Assembly: GCF_030867145.1 (NCBI RefSeq)
Contig: NC_134439.1
Span: forward strand, 7,601,379 to 7,665,378
DNA: 64,000 nucleotides
Origin: Opisthocomus hoazin
Lineage: Eukaryota > Chordata > Aves > Opisthocomiformes > Opisthocomidae
Reading direction: 5' to 3'
Position numbers and translations under genes: made by a program. The first letter of the stretch is position 1. Every line of letters begins with the position of its first letter. Shown here piece by piece: positions 38,393 through 50,649 of the stretch. The notes beneath the pieces are model-generated. The model was not told where the DNA came from, did not search any database, and worked only from the letters and a program-made list of their open reading frames with translations.

Positions 38393-38698
38393 ATGTCCTG
38401 CTGCACCCCGTGCCTGCCATGCCAGCCCTGCGGCCCGACCCCGCTGGCCAACAGCTGCAATGAGCCCTGTGTCAGGCAGTGCCAGAGCTCCAATGTCGTC
38501 ATCCAGCCCTCCGCCGTGGTGGTGACCCTGCCCGGACCCATCCTCAGCTCCTTCCCACAGAACACCGTTGTGGGATCCTCCACCTCCGCCGCTGTTGGCA
38601 GCATCCTCAGCTGTGATGGAGTGCCCATCTCTTCTGGAGGCTTTGACCTCTCCTGCATTACCAGCCGCTACTGTGGCAGCAGATGTCGACCCTGCTAA
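38393..38698 (+). CDS. Feather-type beta-keratin, array copy 7
   Basis: Protein identical to copies 1-5. Intron 38081-38371, ATTAAA 38992-38997. The 3' UTR is of the copy 4/5 type with one further change (GGCTGTCCC near 38943) that copy 9 shares. The promoter block has a private T-to-G change near 37937. Confidence 0.96.
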   Translation: MSCCTPCLPCQPCGPTPLANSCNEPCVRQCQSSNVVIQPSAVVVTLPGPILSSFPQNTVVGSSTSAAVGSILSCDGVPISSGGFDLSCITSRYCGSRCRPC

Positions 38699-41350
38699 AG
38701 CTGCTGGCAGCTTCCTCGGGCAAGAACCTCCAAGACCTCAGAACATGGTGCTCGACAGAAGATAGAGCTTTGGGGCATTGGATTTAGAGATTCGGGCCAA
38801 TTTTTCCTGCTTCCACTCTTCTCTCTCTCTTTGCCTTGCTGTCACTGTCTCCCAGCACCAGCTTGGCGGGGACATGTTGGCCTCCCTCCCTCTGCAGGGC
38901 AGGCAGATGGACACCCTGCTGAAGCTCCACCGCATCTCAGTGGCTGTCCCTGGTGCTCCCTATGAGCCACCTCCTTTTCTTTTTCAGACTCATTAAAGTC
39001 GTGCTGCATCCAAACCTGGGACTCTGACTCCTCCTCTCTTCTGTGGCAGGTCTTCCAGTCTGCTCAGGAAAAAAGTGATTGTTTGGAGAGGAGTAGGTTA
39101 GGCGTAAAAGAAGACTCTCCCTTAGTCCCAGAGGAAAAAGAGGGTAGGACTCAGTGCACTGGGTTGCCTGTTGTGCCCCGTGTCTTGGACCTGAGGAAGA
39201 CATTCCTGGCTACTCCACAGACAATGGCCATCAGTCAGCCTTGCTGCATCTGTTCCCAGATGGGCCTGGAGCACTGGGCCCTGGAGCAGGTTCTGTCAAT
39301 GGGGAGCCCAACAACTGCTGTCCTGGAGTGAGGAGCCCATGGCTGTGGGAGGCCAAGGGATGGGGTCAGCAGCCCCTCTGGCTCTTGGGGAAGGCATGTC
39401 CTCTAGGCCTGGATGGAGCTGTGCTGCGGGAGGAGTCTCAAGCAGACAATGGCTCCAAAGGGTGGCAGAAGTGGGGATATGGAGACAATAATACCTGGGG
39501 ACAGCCCACAGCCTCATCTCCCCCTCTCCTTCCTTTCCATTGCCTCATCTCGGGTCCATGGCCACCACCCACAGGAGCACGGGTAAATGTTGTAGGTACC
39601 TCATATAGTCCCTGAGCGCCTGGCAGGGCCCAACTGCTCTCCAGATCTGCAGGGCTGAGGCACTTCACCAGCTGGTACTGGTATCAGCCACACAATGGAG
39701 TCACCACTCCTTGTGAATCCAACAGCCCCATGGGCCACTGCAGCTCCAGGAGAGTACCCAGTGCCCAGACACCCACGGCTGCTCTCTGGTCCTTGGTCTC
39801 CTCCAAGCCTGGGGCAGCTTGCCTGGGCTTCTCAGGCTCCACCACTGCCAGACTCACTACCAACTCCAGAAAGGCTCTGTGCAAGAGCTGTTGCCCCCTC
39901 CATTCCCACTGGGACATTGTGGTGACAGTGGGACCCTTTTCTGTGCTCAGCAGCTTCTCTCATCTCTCTCTGCTGGACCATTCTCAGCCCTCTTGCTTTG
40001 CCTGGTATTCTTGGGCACCAGCTGGACCAAAACACTTTGCATATCACAGGCCTTGGCCAGCTGGGCTCAAATCAATGGCTCAGGCACACAGTCCCCCCCA
40101 AACCATGTGAAGTTTCACTCACACCTCTCCTCCAGCCTATGGTTTTGGGGCTGAGGCACCATCTTTCTTCGTCTCACTGGGCACTGGGCACCTTCTTGCT
40201 GTGCCCAGAAATCAAGGCGTCACCTGCTCCTTGATAAGACCTGCCGTCCCAGCACTGGAGTCAGTTCCCAGCACCCAGGCATCTCCGGGTCCTCCTCACT
40301 GTGTGCGTGACGCTCACAGGTATCCCCACAGGTCGAGAATCGGTCGCGCCCCAGGGACACCAAGGTACAGGACAGGTACCAACCCAAGCGTAGCACAAAT
40401 GCTGGGGATGACCTTGCCCATACCAAGCTGCCCAGGCTCCCCAAGTGCTCTGAGCTCTGATCACACCACCACTGCTCCTCACATGCAGGCCAGGGCCTTC
40501 CCAGCACTGCAGTCCTTGGCTGATGGAGATTGGTCACTGCCCCTTATCTGCTCCATGTGGCTTCTTGTGGTGAGTGAGCCTCTTTCCTCTTTGCAGCTGC
40601 TCTTAAAGCAGCGGACGACTGTGATGCGGTCCCCCTGAGCCTTCTGTTCTTCAGGGAGAAAAGACTGAACTCTGTCAGTCTTTCCTCACAGGACAGGTTC
40701 TCCAATCCTTTGGTCCTCTTTGACACACACAAGGTGGTGGCAGTAGGCAGCAGATCAGGATCAACAGAGGCCGAGTCAGAGGACTTGCATCCCAGCAGTG
40801 GCAGCCCCCACCTCCAACACATCAGTGACCAGGTCTTCCTAGGTGATTCAGCCTTGGATTCTAATCCATCTGATCATCCCAGAGCAAGCACAATCTTCCT
40901 AGACAAATCTCAAACAGATGTGCCGGACAAGAGGCGGAAGAGCCATATCAACCAAGTTTCTCCTGGGCAGCTTGCAGAAATATACACCTCACGCTCAACA
41001 ATATTTACAGAGAGCTGCACAGTCAGTCAACCTAATCTCAGAAGCACAACAAAGTGCGACATTACCAATAGTCTACCATGAAAAGGACAGAGATTCAGAG
41101 AGAGGATTGGATCTTTCTGAGGAAAAATCTCATCCTCTCCCACAGGAAGAAGTTCCGATGGCTACTACAGGCGTGGCGCTGATCACAAGCGCATCACCTG
41201 GTTGGTTCAGACCTGTTTCAGTGCTTCCCAGTTGAAGATGCAATTTGGTGTACTTGGAAAGGCTTATAGTCTATGTAGAGATTTATATACACCCTAGTAG
41301 CTGTAAGGAGAAAGTCCTAGGAGCTAGAACGCTGGCTTCTAAAGCAGGGA

Positions 41351-41813
41351 TCATAGAATCACAGAATGGTAGGGTTTGGAAGGGACCTCTGGGGATCATC
41401 TAGTCCAATCCACATGTCAAAGCAGGTTCAACTAGAGCAGGCTGCACAGGACATCGTCCAGGAGGGGTTTGAATATCTCCAGAGAAGGAGAATCCACGAC
41501 ACCTCTGGGCAGTTTTTTCCAGTGCTCCATCACCCTCAAATTAAGCAAGTTCTTCCTCGTGTTCAGGTGGAACTTTCTATGCATCAGTCTGTGCTTGTTG
41601 CCCCTTGTCCTGTCACTGGGCACCCCGGAAAAGAGTATGGCCACATCCTCTTGATACCCACCCTTAAGATATTTCTAAGCATTTGTGAGATCCCCTCTCA
41701 GTCTTCTTCAGGCTAAACAAGCCCAGCTCCCTCAGTATTTTCTCATAAGAAAGATGCTCCCGTGCCCTAACCACTTTTGTAGACCTCCGCTGGACTCTCT
41801 CTACTAGGTCTAG
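41351..41813 (-). mobile_element. CR1 LINE, 3' fragment, junction of units 7 and 8 (type B)
   Basis: Same insertion, type B, matching the copy 11,950 bp to the left. Confidence 0.92.
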
Positions 41814-41947
41814 TTTTCATGGAGATGTTTTGCTTGAGGAGCTCCCTCTGTGCCTGTTCATAATACCAGATAGCAGGAGGAGAAGCCCAGCTCCCACTGG
41901 AATGTATAATGTCCTCAGTGACACATTAGGGCAATGATCCAGTGGGA

Positions 41948-42274
41948 TGTTGTTGCTTAGCCCCAGCTGGCAACAAAGAACCATGCAGTCGCTCTATCGC
42001 TCCTCTTCCTGGTGGGGTGGGGAGGAGACCAGCAAGAAAAAGGCAAAACTTGTGGGCTGGCGCAAAGACACTTTAACAGAACAGCAAAGAAAGAGAACGG
42101 TCACAACAATAATACTGATAAAAAGAATATAGAAAGCAAGAAACACACAGTGCAATTTTCTCACCGCCCAATGCCCAGCTAGCTCCGAGCAGTGATTACC
42201 CTCCCCTGGCAGCGATTGCCCTCCCCTCCTAGCTTCTTGTGAAAACTGACCCTATCGCAGCTGAAGCTGGGGCA
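41948..42274 (-). mobile_element. Old avian ERV LTR fragment, unit 8
   Basis: Type B copy of the unit fossil, matching unit 6. Confidence 0.7.
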
Positions 42275-43896
42275 GTGGTGTACATGACACACCTGCTGAC
42301 ACAAGGCTGAGTTCTGTGCTCTCTTGCCACAGAGAACAAGGGAACGATGGGCCATGCATGCCCCATGCAAGGATCTGCCTCAGTTGAGCTTTTCGTTGTC
42401 TGCATTTATTTTGGTTCATTGCCACACCAATAGATAGGAGAAGAAAAGCTACAGCATCCCTTTACATCAACTGCTATGGCTGAAGTTCAAGAGCGAAAAA
42501 ACACAATGGGATTAGTTTTAAGGTGTCTCCCTCTCGAGACAAGACAACCCCAGCTGCTGCCAGAGAGGATGAATGTGCCTGCAGTTACTAATAGTGGTCA
42601 AGAGGAACAGATTGTTGGCAGGTAAATGAAATGGCTCATGTGGCTGAAGCCTCCCAGCAGCACTAGCTGGGAATGGTCTCAGCAAGGCCAACAAGGGGAA
42701 GAGGGCAGCCCTCAGCTGAACTAACGCTCGGTTGGATCAGTCCAACTGTCCTGTATCTCAAGGCTGAGCAACCTCTGTACCCCTCTCCCTTCAGTCCAAT
42801 ACCCATGTGGTGTGAGGTCTCGGCCCTTGCCTGACTTAGCAACAGGCTGACGAGCTGTAAAAGCGCATCCGGCATTGGCATGTACATGAGGAGCCTGTGT
42901 CCTAGCCCAGTGACCAGCAACACTGCCCCCTAAGGGGCTCCACTCAGTGACACAGGTCTACATGAAGTGGGCAGGCTTGCTTGGCCTTTCTCCCTTCACA
43001 AAGCAAGAAACGATGGGTGCAGGACGCAGACACTGCATTTCATTGCTAGTTCTCAGTGAACCTCCGTACCAGGGTGAAGCCATAACCAGTCAGCTGTAGA
43101 TTCCATTCATTACGTCAGGAGGAACCTTCTACTCTGTGCATCTTGTCAACACACCAAGCAAAAGTCTCCCTACTATGACCTGAACATGCCCTCTTGGAGG
43201 GTCACACAAGTACAGACAGACACGCATGTGCTCATACACACCTGCACGGAATAATGCAAAAGTCTGTGTGCTCACATAAAGCCAGCCTAGAGTCCAGTAC
43301 TTATACACATAAAAGCAGGAAAATATCAGCGAGAGTGGACTCTGCTGAGGAGATGCTGGGGACACACTGGCAGAACCAGACTCAAATGCCTCAGGGAAAA
43401 ACCAGGCCCCAGACATGCTCCTGCTAATGTACAGGGACTGCACAGGGAGGGAAAGAGGCCAATGAGCCCAGAAAAATTTTCCCAACAGCATTGTGAGTGT
43501 TGCTATAGCGTCCAACACACCCAGCAGAAGCCCACCTGCATGCAACAAGGAGCAACCACCAGAGAGAGGTGGGAGGAGCAAGAGAAAAGTGCGCGGCATG
43601 TCCTCATACATGGGAGTCCTTGCGCATGTGGACGAGAAGCAGGAGAGCGGTGCCTATTTCCTGACAGCTTTGCCACAAACAAGCCCACAGGAATGACCCA
43701 GGTGCACATCACCTGCCCGCACAGGGTGCCACCAACACTTGAGCTGAGTCTTCTGCCTGCAATGATGTCTTTCTGTCCTGGAAATTCAACAGACTCTCAT
43801 TCTGGAAATTACAGAAGCCTTCCTATGGGGAAGCACGTGGCATCAGCCAGGAAATGAAAAGGCAGCAGTGCAGGAAGCCAGGACACAGCCCATGCC

Positions 43897-44017
43897 ATTA
43901 GCTGAGACACTCTGCATTTGACGTGAACTTGTCAGAAAATTATTACTTCCCCAAAGGCTGCCTCTGGGCCTGAGGCAGTGCAGGACTACTATAAAAGGCA
44001 GCCCAACTCTTGGCTCT
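43897..44017 (+). promoter_or_regulatory. Keratin promoter, copy 8 (canonical TATAAAAG)
   Basis: Canonical TATA box 43990-43997, matching copy 6. Confidence 0.8.
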
Positions 44018-44368
44018 CTCATTCACTTCCCTTGCCTCCTTCTTGTTGGGAATCAGGTGAGTCTGAGGCCTCTTCTCGTCCTCCTCTAAGACCAATTCTT
44101 TCCTTGATATCTGGCTCAGCTGACAGGGGCTGTCCTAGCCCAGGGCTGGTTGCTGATTCTCATGGGAAAGGGAAAGGGAGAGAAGGTTTTCCCCTGAGAG
44201 AGCCTGGGGCTTAGCTGTTGTTGTTCCTGGGGCTTTCAGCTGGACAGCCTGTGGTGGGCAAGTAGGGGCCTTGGCTTCCCCAAGGTTGGGTGCAGTGCTG
44301 CTGCTCATGTGTTTCTGTTTTCTGCTTCCCCCTGCCCTCTCTCACAGGTGCCCCTCCAGCCCAGAGAC

Positions 44369-44674
44369 ATGTCCTGCTGCACCCCGTGCCTGCCATGCCA
44401 GCCCTGCGGCCCGACCCCGCTGGCCAACAGCTGCAATGAGCCCTGTGTCAGGCAGTGCCAGAGCTCCAATGTCGTCATCCAGCCCTCCGCCGTGGTGGTG
44501 ACCCTGCCCGGACCCATCCTCAGCTCCTTCCCACAGAACACCGTTGTGGGATCCTCCACCTCCGCCGCTGTTGGCAGCATCCTCAGCTGTGATGGAGTGC
44601 CCATCTCTTCTGGAGGCTTTGACCTCTCCTGCATTACCAGCCGCTACTGTGGCAACAGATGTCGACCCTGCTAA
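44369..44674 (+). CDS. Feather-type beta-keratin, array copy 8 (Ser96Asn)
   Basis: Identical to copy 6 in protein (Asn96), leader and promoter, exactly 11,950 bp downstream of it. TATAAAAG at 43990-43997, intron 44057-44347, ATTAAA 44968-44973. The pair arose by duplication of a two-unit block or by conversion over the same distance. Confidence 0.96.
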   Translation: MSCCTPCLPCQPCGPTPLANSCNEPCVRQCQSSNVVIQPSAVVVTLPGPILSSFPQNTVVGSSTSAAVGSILSCDGVPISSGGFDLSCITSRYCGNRCRPC

Positions 44675-47328
44675 AGCTGCTGGCAGCTTCCTCGGGCAAG
44701 AACCTCCAAGACCTCAGAACATGGTGCTCGACAGAAGATAGAGCTTTGGGGCATTGGATTTAGAGATTCGGGCCAATCTTTCCTGCTTCCACTCTTCTCT
44801 CTCTCTTTGCCTTGCTGTCACTGTCTCCCAGCACCAGCTTGGCGGGGACATGTTGGCCTCCCTCCCTCTGCAGGGCAGGCGGATGGACACCCTGCTGAAG
44901 CTCCACCGCATCTCAGTGGTTGCCCCTGGTGCTCCCTATGAGCCACCTCCTTTTCTTTTTCAGACTCATTAAAGTCGTGCTGCATCCAAACCTGGGACTC
45001 TGACTCCTCCTCTCTTCTGTGGCAGGTCTTCCAGTCTGCTCAGGAAAAAAGTGATTGTTTGGAGAGGATTAGGTTAGGCGTAAAAGAAGACTCTCCCTTA
45101 GTCCCAGAGGAAAAAGAGGATAGGACTCAGTGCACTGGGTTGCCTGGTGTGCCCCGTGTCTTGGACCTGAGGAAGACATTCCTGGCTACTCCACAGACAA
45201 TGGCCATCAGTCAGCCTTGCTGCATCTGTTCCCAGATGGGCCTGGAGCACTGGGCCCTGGAGCAGGTTCTGTCAATGGGGAGCCCAACAACTGCTGTCCT
45301 GGAGTGAGGAGCCCATGGCTGTGGGAGGCCAAGGGATGGGGTCAGCAGCCCCTCTGGCTCTTGGGGAAGGCATGTCCTCTAGGCCTGGATGGAGCTGTGC
45401 TGCGGGAGGAGTCTCAAGCAGACAATGGCTCCAAAGGGTGGCAGAAGTGGGGATATGGAGACAATAATACCTGGGGACAGCCCACAGCCTCATCTCCCCC
45501 TCTCCTTCCTTTCCATTGCCTCATCTCGGGTCCATGGCCACCACCCACAGGAGCACGGGTAAATGTTGTAGGTACCTCATATAGTCCCTGAGCGCCTGGC
45601 AGGGCCCAACTGCTCTCCAGATCTGCAGGGCTGAGGCACTTCACCAGCTGGTACTGGTATCAGCCACACAATGGAGTCACCACTCCTTGTGAATCCAACA
45701 GCCCCATGGGCCACTGCAGCTCCAGGAGAGTACCCAGTGCCCAGACACCCACGGCTGCTCTCTGGTCCTTGGTCTCCTCCAAGCCTGGGGCAGCTTGCCT
45801 GGGCTTCTCAGGCTCCACCACTGCCAGACTCACTACCAACTCCAGAAAGGCTCTGTGCAAGAGCTGTTGCCCCCTCCATTCCCACTGGGACATTGTGGTG
45901 ACAGTGGGACCCTTTTCTGTGCTCAGCAGCTTCTCTCATCTCTCTCTGCTGGACCATTCTCAGCCCTCTTGCTTTGCCTGGTATTCTTGGGCACCAGCTG
46001 GACCAAAACACTTTGCATATCACAGGCCTTGGCCAGCTGGGCTCAAATCAATGGCTCAGGCACACAGTCCCCCCCAAACCATGTGAAGTTTCACTCACAC
46101 CTCTCCTCCAGCCTATGGTTTTGGGGCTGAGGCACCATCTTTCTTCGTCTCACTGGGCACTGGGCACCTTCTTGCTGTGCCCAGAAATCAAGGCGTCACC
46201 TGCTCCTTGATAAGACCTGCCGTCCCAGCACTGGAGTCAGTTCCCAGCACCCAGGCATCTCCGGGTCCTCCTCACTGTGTGCGTGACGCTCACAGGTATC
46301 CCCACAGGTCGAGAATCGGTCGCGCCCCAGGGACACCAAGGTACAGGACAGGTACCAACCCAAGCGTAGCACAAATGCTGGGGATGACCTTGCCCATACC
46401 AAGCTGCCCAGGCTCCCCAAGTGCTCTGAGCTCTGATCACACCACCACTGCTCCTCACATGCAGGCCAGGGCCTTCCCAGCACTGCAGTCCTTGGCTGAT
46501 GGAGATTGGTCACTGCCCCTTATCTGCTCCATGTGGCTTCTTGTGGTGAGTGAGCCTCTTTCCTCTTTGCAGCTGCTCTTAAAGCAGCGGACGACTGTGA
46601 TGCGGTCCCCCTGAGCCTTCTGTTCTTCAGGGAGAAAAGACTGAACTCTGTCAGTCTTTCCTCACAGGACAGGTTCTCCAATCCTTTGGTCCTCTTTGAC
46701 ACACACAAGGTGGTGGCAGTAGGCAGCAGATCAGGATCAACAGAGGCCGAGTCAGAGGACTTGCATCCCAGCAGTGGCAGCCCCCACCTCCAACACATCA
46801 GTGACCAGGTCTTCCTAGGTGATTCAGCCTTGGATTCTAATCCATCTGATCATCCCAGAGCAAGCACAATCTTCCTAGACAAATCTCAAACAGATGTGCC
46901 GGACAAGAGGCGGAAGAGCCATATCAACCAAGTTTCTCCTGGGCAGCTTGCAGAAATATACACCTCACGCTCAACAATATTTGCAGACAGCTGCACAGTC
47001 AGTCAACCTAATCTCAGAAGCACAACAAAGTGCGACATTACCAATAGTCTACCATGAAAAGGACAGAGATTCAGAGAGAGGATTGGACCTTTCTGAGGAA
47101 AAATCTCATCCTCTCCCACAGGAAGAAGTTCCGATGGCTACTACAGGCGTGGCGCTGATCACAAGCGCATCACCTGGTTGGTTCAGACCCGTTTCAGTGC
47201 TTCCCAGTTGAAGATGCAATTTGGTGTACTTGGAAAAGCTTATAGTCTATGTAGAGATTTATATACACCCTAGTAGCTGTAAGGAGAAAGTCCTAGGAGC
47301 TAGAACGCTGGCTTCTAAAGCAGGGAAC

Positions 47329-47789
47329 ATAGAATCACAGAATGGTAAAGTTTGGAAGGGACCTCTGGGGATCATCTAGTCCAATCCACATGTCAAAGCA
47401 GGTTCAACTAGAGCAGGCTGCACAGGACATCGTCCAGGAGGCGTTTGAATATCTTCAGAGAAGGAGAATCCACGACACCTCTGGGCAGTTTTTTCCAGTG
47501 CTCCATCACCCTCAAATTAAGCAAGTTCTTCCTCGTGTTCAGGTGGAACTTTCTATGCATCAGTCTGTGCTTGTTGCCCCTTGTCCTGTCACTGGGCACC
47601 CCGGAAAAGAGTATGGCCACATCCTCTTGATACCCACCCTTAAGATATTTCTAAGCATTTGTGAGATCCCCTCTCAGTCTTCTTCAGGCTAAACAAGCCC
47701 AGCTCCCTCAGTATTTTCTCATAAGAAAGATGCTCCCGTGCCCTAACCATTTTTGTAGACCTCTGCTGGACTCTCTCTACTAGGTCTAG
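47329..47789 (-). mobile_element. CR1 LINE, 3' fragment, junction of units 8 and 9 (type A)
   Basis: Same insertion, type A, matching the copy 11,950 bp to the left. Unit 9 has no CR1 of its own because it is cut short before this point. Confidence 0.92.
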
Positions 47790-47923
47790 TTTTCATGGAG
47801 ATGTTTTGCTTGAGGAGCTCCCTCTGTGCCTGTTCATAATACCAGATAGCAGGAGGAGAAGCCCAGCTCCCACTGGAATGTATAATGTCCTCAGTGACAC
47901 ATTAGGGCAATGATCCAGTGGGA

Positions 47924-48249
47924 TGTTGTTGCTTAGCCCCAGCTGGCAACAAAGAACCATGCAGTCGCTCTATCGCTCCTCTTCTGGTGGGGTGGGGAGG
48001 AGACCGGCAAGAAAAAGGCAAAACTTGTGGGCTGGCGTAAAGACACTTTAACAGAACAGCAAAGAAAGAGAACGGTCACAACAATAATACTGATAAAAAG
48101 AATATAGAAAGCAAGAAACACACAGTGCAATTTTCTCACCGCCCAATGGCCAGCTAGCTCCGAGCAGTGATTACCTTCCCCTGGCAGCGATTGCCCTCCC
48201 CTCCTAGCTTCTTGTGAAAACTAACCCTATCGCAGCTGAAGCTGGGGCA
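47924..48249 (-). mobile_element. Old avian ERV LTR fragment, unit 9
   Basis: Type A copy of the unit fossil, closest to that of unit 7. Confidence 0.7.
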
Positions 48250-49871
48250 GTGGTGTACATGACACACCTGCTGACACAAGGCTGAGTTCTGTGCTCTCTT
48301 GCCACAGAGAACAAGGGAACGATGGGCCATGGATGCCCCATGCAAGCATCTGCCTCAGTTGAGCTTTTCGTTGTCTGCATTTATTTTGGTTCATTGCCAC
48401 ACCAATAGATAGGAGAAGAAAAGCTACAGCATCCCTTTACATCAACTGCTATGGCTGAAGTTCAAGAGCGAAAAAACACAATGGGATTAGTTTTAAGGTG
48501 TCTCCCTCTCGAGACAAGACAACCCCAGCTGCTGCCAGAGAGGATGAATGTGCCTGCAGTTACTAATAGTGGTCAAGAGGAACAGATTGTTGGCAGGTAA
48601 ATGAAATGGCTCATGTGGCTGAAGCCTCCCAGCAGCACTAGCTGGGAATGGTCTCAGCAAGGCCAACAAGGGGAAGAGGGCAGCCCTCAGCTGAACTAAC
48701 ACTCGGTTGAATCAGTCCAACTGTCCTGTATCTCAAGGCTGAGCAACCTCTGCACCCCTCTCCCTTTAGTCCAATACCCATGTGGTGTGAGGTCTCGGCC
48801 CTTGCCTGACTTAGCAACAGGCTGAAGAGCTGTAAAAGTGCATCTGGCATTGGCATGTACATGAGGAGCCTGCGTCCTAGCCCAGTGACCAGTAACACTA
48901 CCCCCTAAGGGGCTCCACTCAGTGACACAGGTCTACATGAAGTGGGCAGGCTTGCTTGGCCTTTCTCCCTTCACAAAGCAAGAAACGATGGGTGCAGGAG
49001 GCAGACACTGCATTTCATTGCTAGTTCTCAGTGAACCTCCGTACCACGGTGAAGCCATAACCAGTCAGCTGTAGATTCCATTCATTACGTCTGGAGGAAC
49101 CTTCTACTCTGGGTATCTTGTCAACACACCAAGGAAAAGTCTCCCTACTATGACCTGAACATGCCCTCATGGAGGGTCACACAAGTACAGACAGACACAC
49201 ATGTGCTCATACACACCTGCACGGAATAATGCAAAAGTCTGTGTGCTCACATAAAGCCAGCCTAGAGTCCAGCACTTATACACATAAAAGCAGGAAAATA
49301 TCAGCGAGAGTGGACTCTGCTGAGGAGATGCTGGGGACACACTGGCAGAACCAGACTCAAATGCCTCAGGGAAAAACCAGGCCCCAGACATGCTCCTGCT
49401 AATGTACAGGGACTGCACAGGGAGGGAAAGAGGCCAATGAGCCCAGAAAAATTTTCCGAACAGCATTGTGAGTGTTGCTATAGGGTCCAACACACCCAGC
49501 AGAAGCCCACCTGCATGCAACAAGGAGCAACCACCAGAGAGAGGTGGGTGGAACAAGAGAAAAGGGTGTGGCATGTCCTCATACATGGGAGTCCTTGGGC
49601 TTGTGGACGAGAAGCAGGAGAGCGGTGTCTATTTCCTGACAGCTTTGCCACAAACAAGCCCACAGGAATGACCCAGGTGCACATCACCTGCCTGCACAGG
49701 GTGCCACCAGCACTTGAGCTGAGTCTTCTGCCTGCAATGATGTCTTTCTGTCCTGGAAATTCAACAGACTCTCATTCTGGAAATTACAGAAGCCTTCCTA
49801 TGGGGAAGCACGTGGCATCAGCCAGGAAATGAAAAGGCAGCAGTGCAGGAAGCCAGGACACAGCCCATGCC

Positions 49872-49992
49872 ATTAGCTGAGACACTCTGCATTTGACGTG
49901 AACTTGTCAGAAAATTATTACTTCCCCAAAGGCTGCCTCTGGGCCTGAGGCAGTGCAGGACTACTACAAAAGGCAGCCCAACTCTTGGCTCT
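49872..49992 (+). promoter_or_regulatory. Keratin promoter, copy 9 (TACAAAAG box)
   Basis: TATA-like box 49965-49972. The edge copy has the derived TACAAAAG although its coding and leader sequence is otherwise partly ancestral. Confidence 0.74.
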
Positions 49993-50343
49993 CTCATTCA
50001 CTTCCCTTGCCTCCTTCTTGTTGGGAATCAGGTGAGTCTGAGGCCTCTTCTCGTCCTCCTCTAAGACCAATTCTTTCCTTGATATCTGGCTCAGCTGACA
50101 GGGGCTGTCCTAGCCCAGGGCTGGTTGCTGATTCTCATGGGAGAGGGAAAGGGAGAGAAGGTTTTCCCCTAAGAGAGCCTGGGGCTTAGCTGTTTTTGTT
50201 CCTGGGGCTTTCAGCTGGACAGCCTGTGGTGGGCAAGTAGGGGCCTTGGCTTCCCCAAGGTTGGGTGCAGTGCTGCTGCTCATGTGTTTCTGTTTTCTGC
50301 TTCCCCCTGCCCTCTCTCACAGGTGCCCCTCCAGCCCAGATAC

Positions 50344-50649
50344 ATGTCCTGCTGCACCCCGTGCCTGCCATGCCGGCCCTGCGGCCCGACCCCGCTGGCC
50401 AACAGCTGCAATGAGCCCTGTGTCAGGCAGTGCCAGAGCTCCAATGTCGTCATCCAGCCCTCCGCCGTGGTGGTGACCCTGCCCGGACCCATCCTCAGCT
50501 CCTTCCCACAGAACACCGTTGTGGGATCCTCCACCTCCGCCGCTGTTGGCAGCATCCTCAGCTGTGATGGAGTGCCCATCTCTTCTGGAGGCTTTGACCT
50601 CTCCTGCATTACCAGCCGCTACTGTGGCAGCAGATGTCGACCCTGCTAA
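50344..50649 (+). CDS. Feather-type beta-keratin, array copy 9 (Gln11Arg)
   Basis: Edge copy. Residue 11 is Arg, giving CLPCRPCGP as in the divergent tenth gene, so Arg is likely ancestral and Gln derived in the array. Residue 96 is Ser. The leader reads CCCAGATACATG, a state intermediate between the two other types. TACAAAAG box at 49965-49972, intron 50032-50322, ATTAAA 50943-50948. The unit is cut 2.3 kb downstream of the stop, which leaves the transcription unit whole. Confidence 0.95.
   Translation: MSCCTPCLPCRPCGPTPLANSCNEPCVRQCQSSNVVIQPSAVVVTLPGPILSSFPQNTVVGSSTSAAVGSILSCDGVPISSGGFDLSCITSRYCGSRCRPC

Larger units (their letters stand above)
35821..41794 (+). repeat. Feather keratin tandem unit 7 (5974 bp), mosaic
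   Basis: The left edge carries type A junction variants (like units 1-3 and 9). The gene region and right edge resemble unit 5 (type B). Private changes include CTCGGCATTT for CTCTGCATTT in the promoter block (about 37936) and GGAGTAGG near 39092. Confidence 0.96.
41795..47770 (+). repeat. Feather keratin tandem unit 8 (5976 bp)
   Basis: The left and gene parts match unit 6. Part of the 3' flank (for example GGGTAAATGTTGTAGG near 45556) matches unit 7 instead, so this unit is also a patchwork. The right edge is type A, as in units 1, 2 and 6. Confidence 0.96.
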
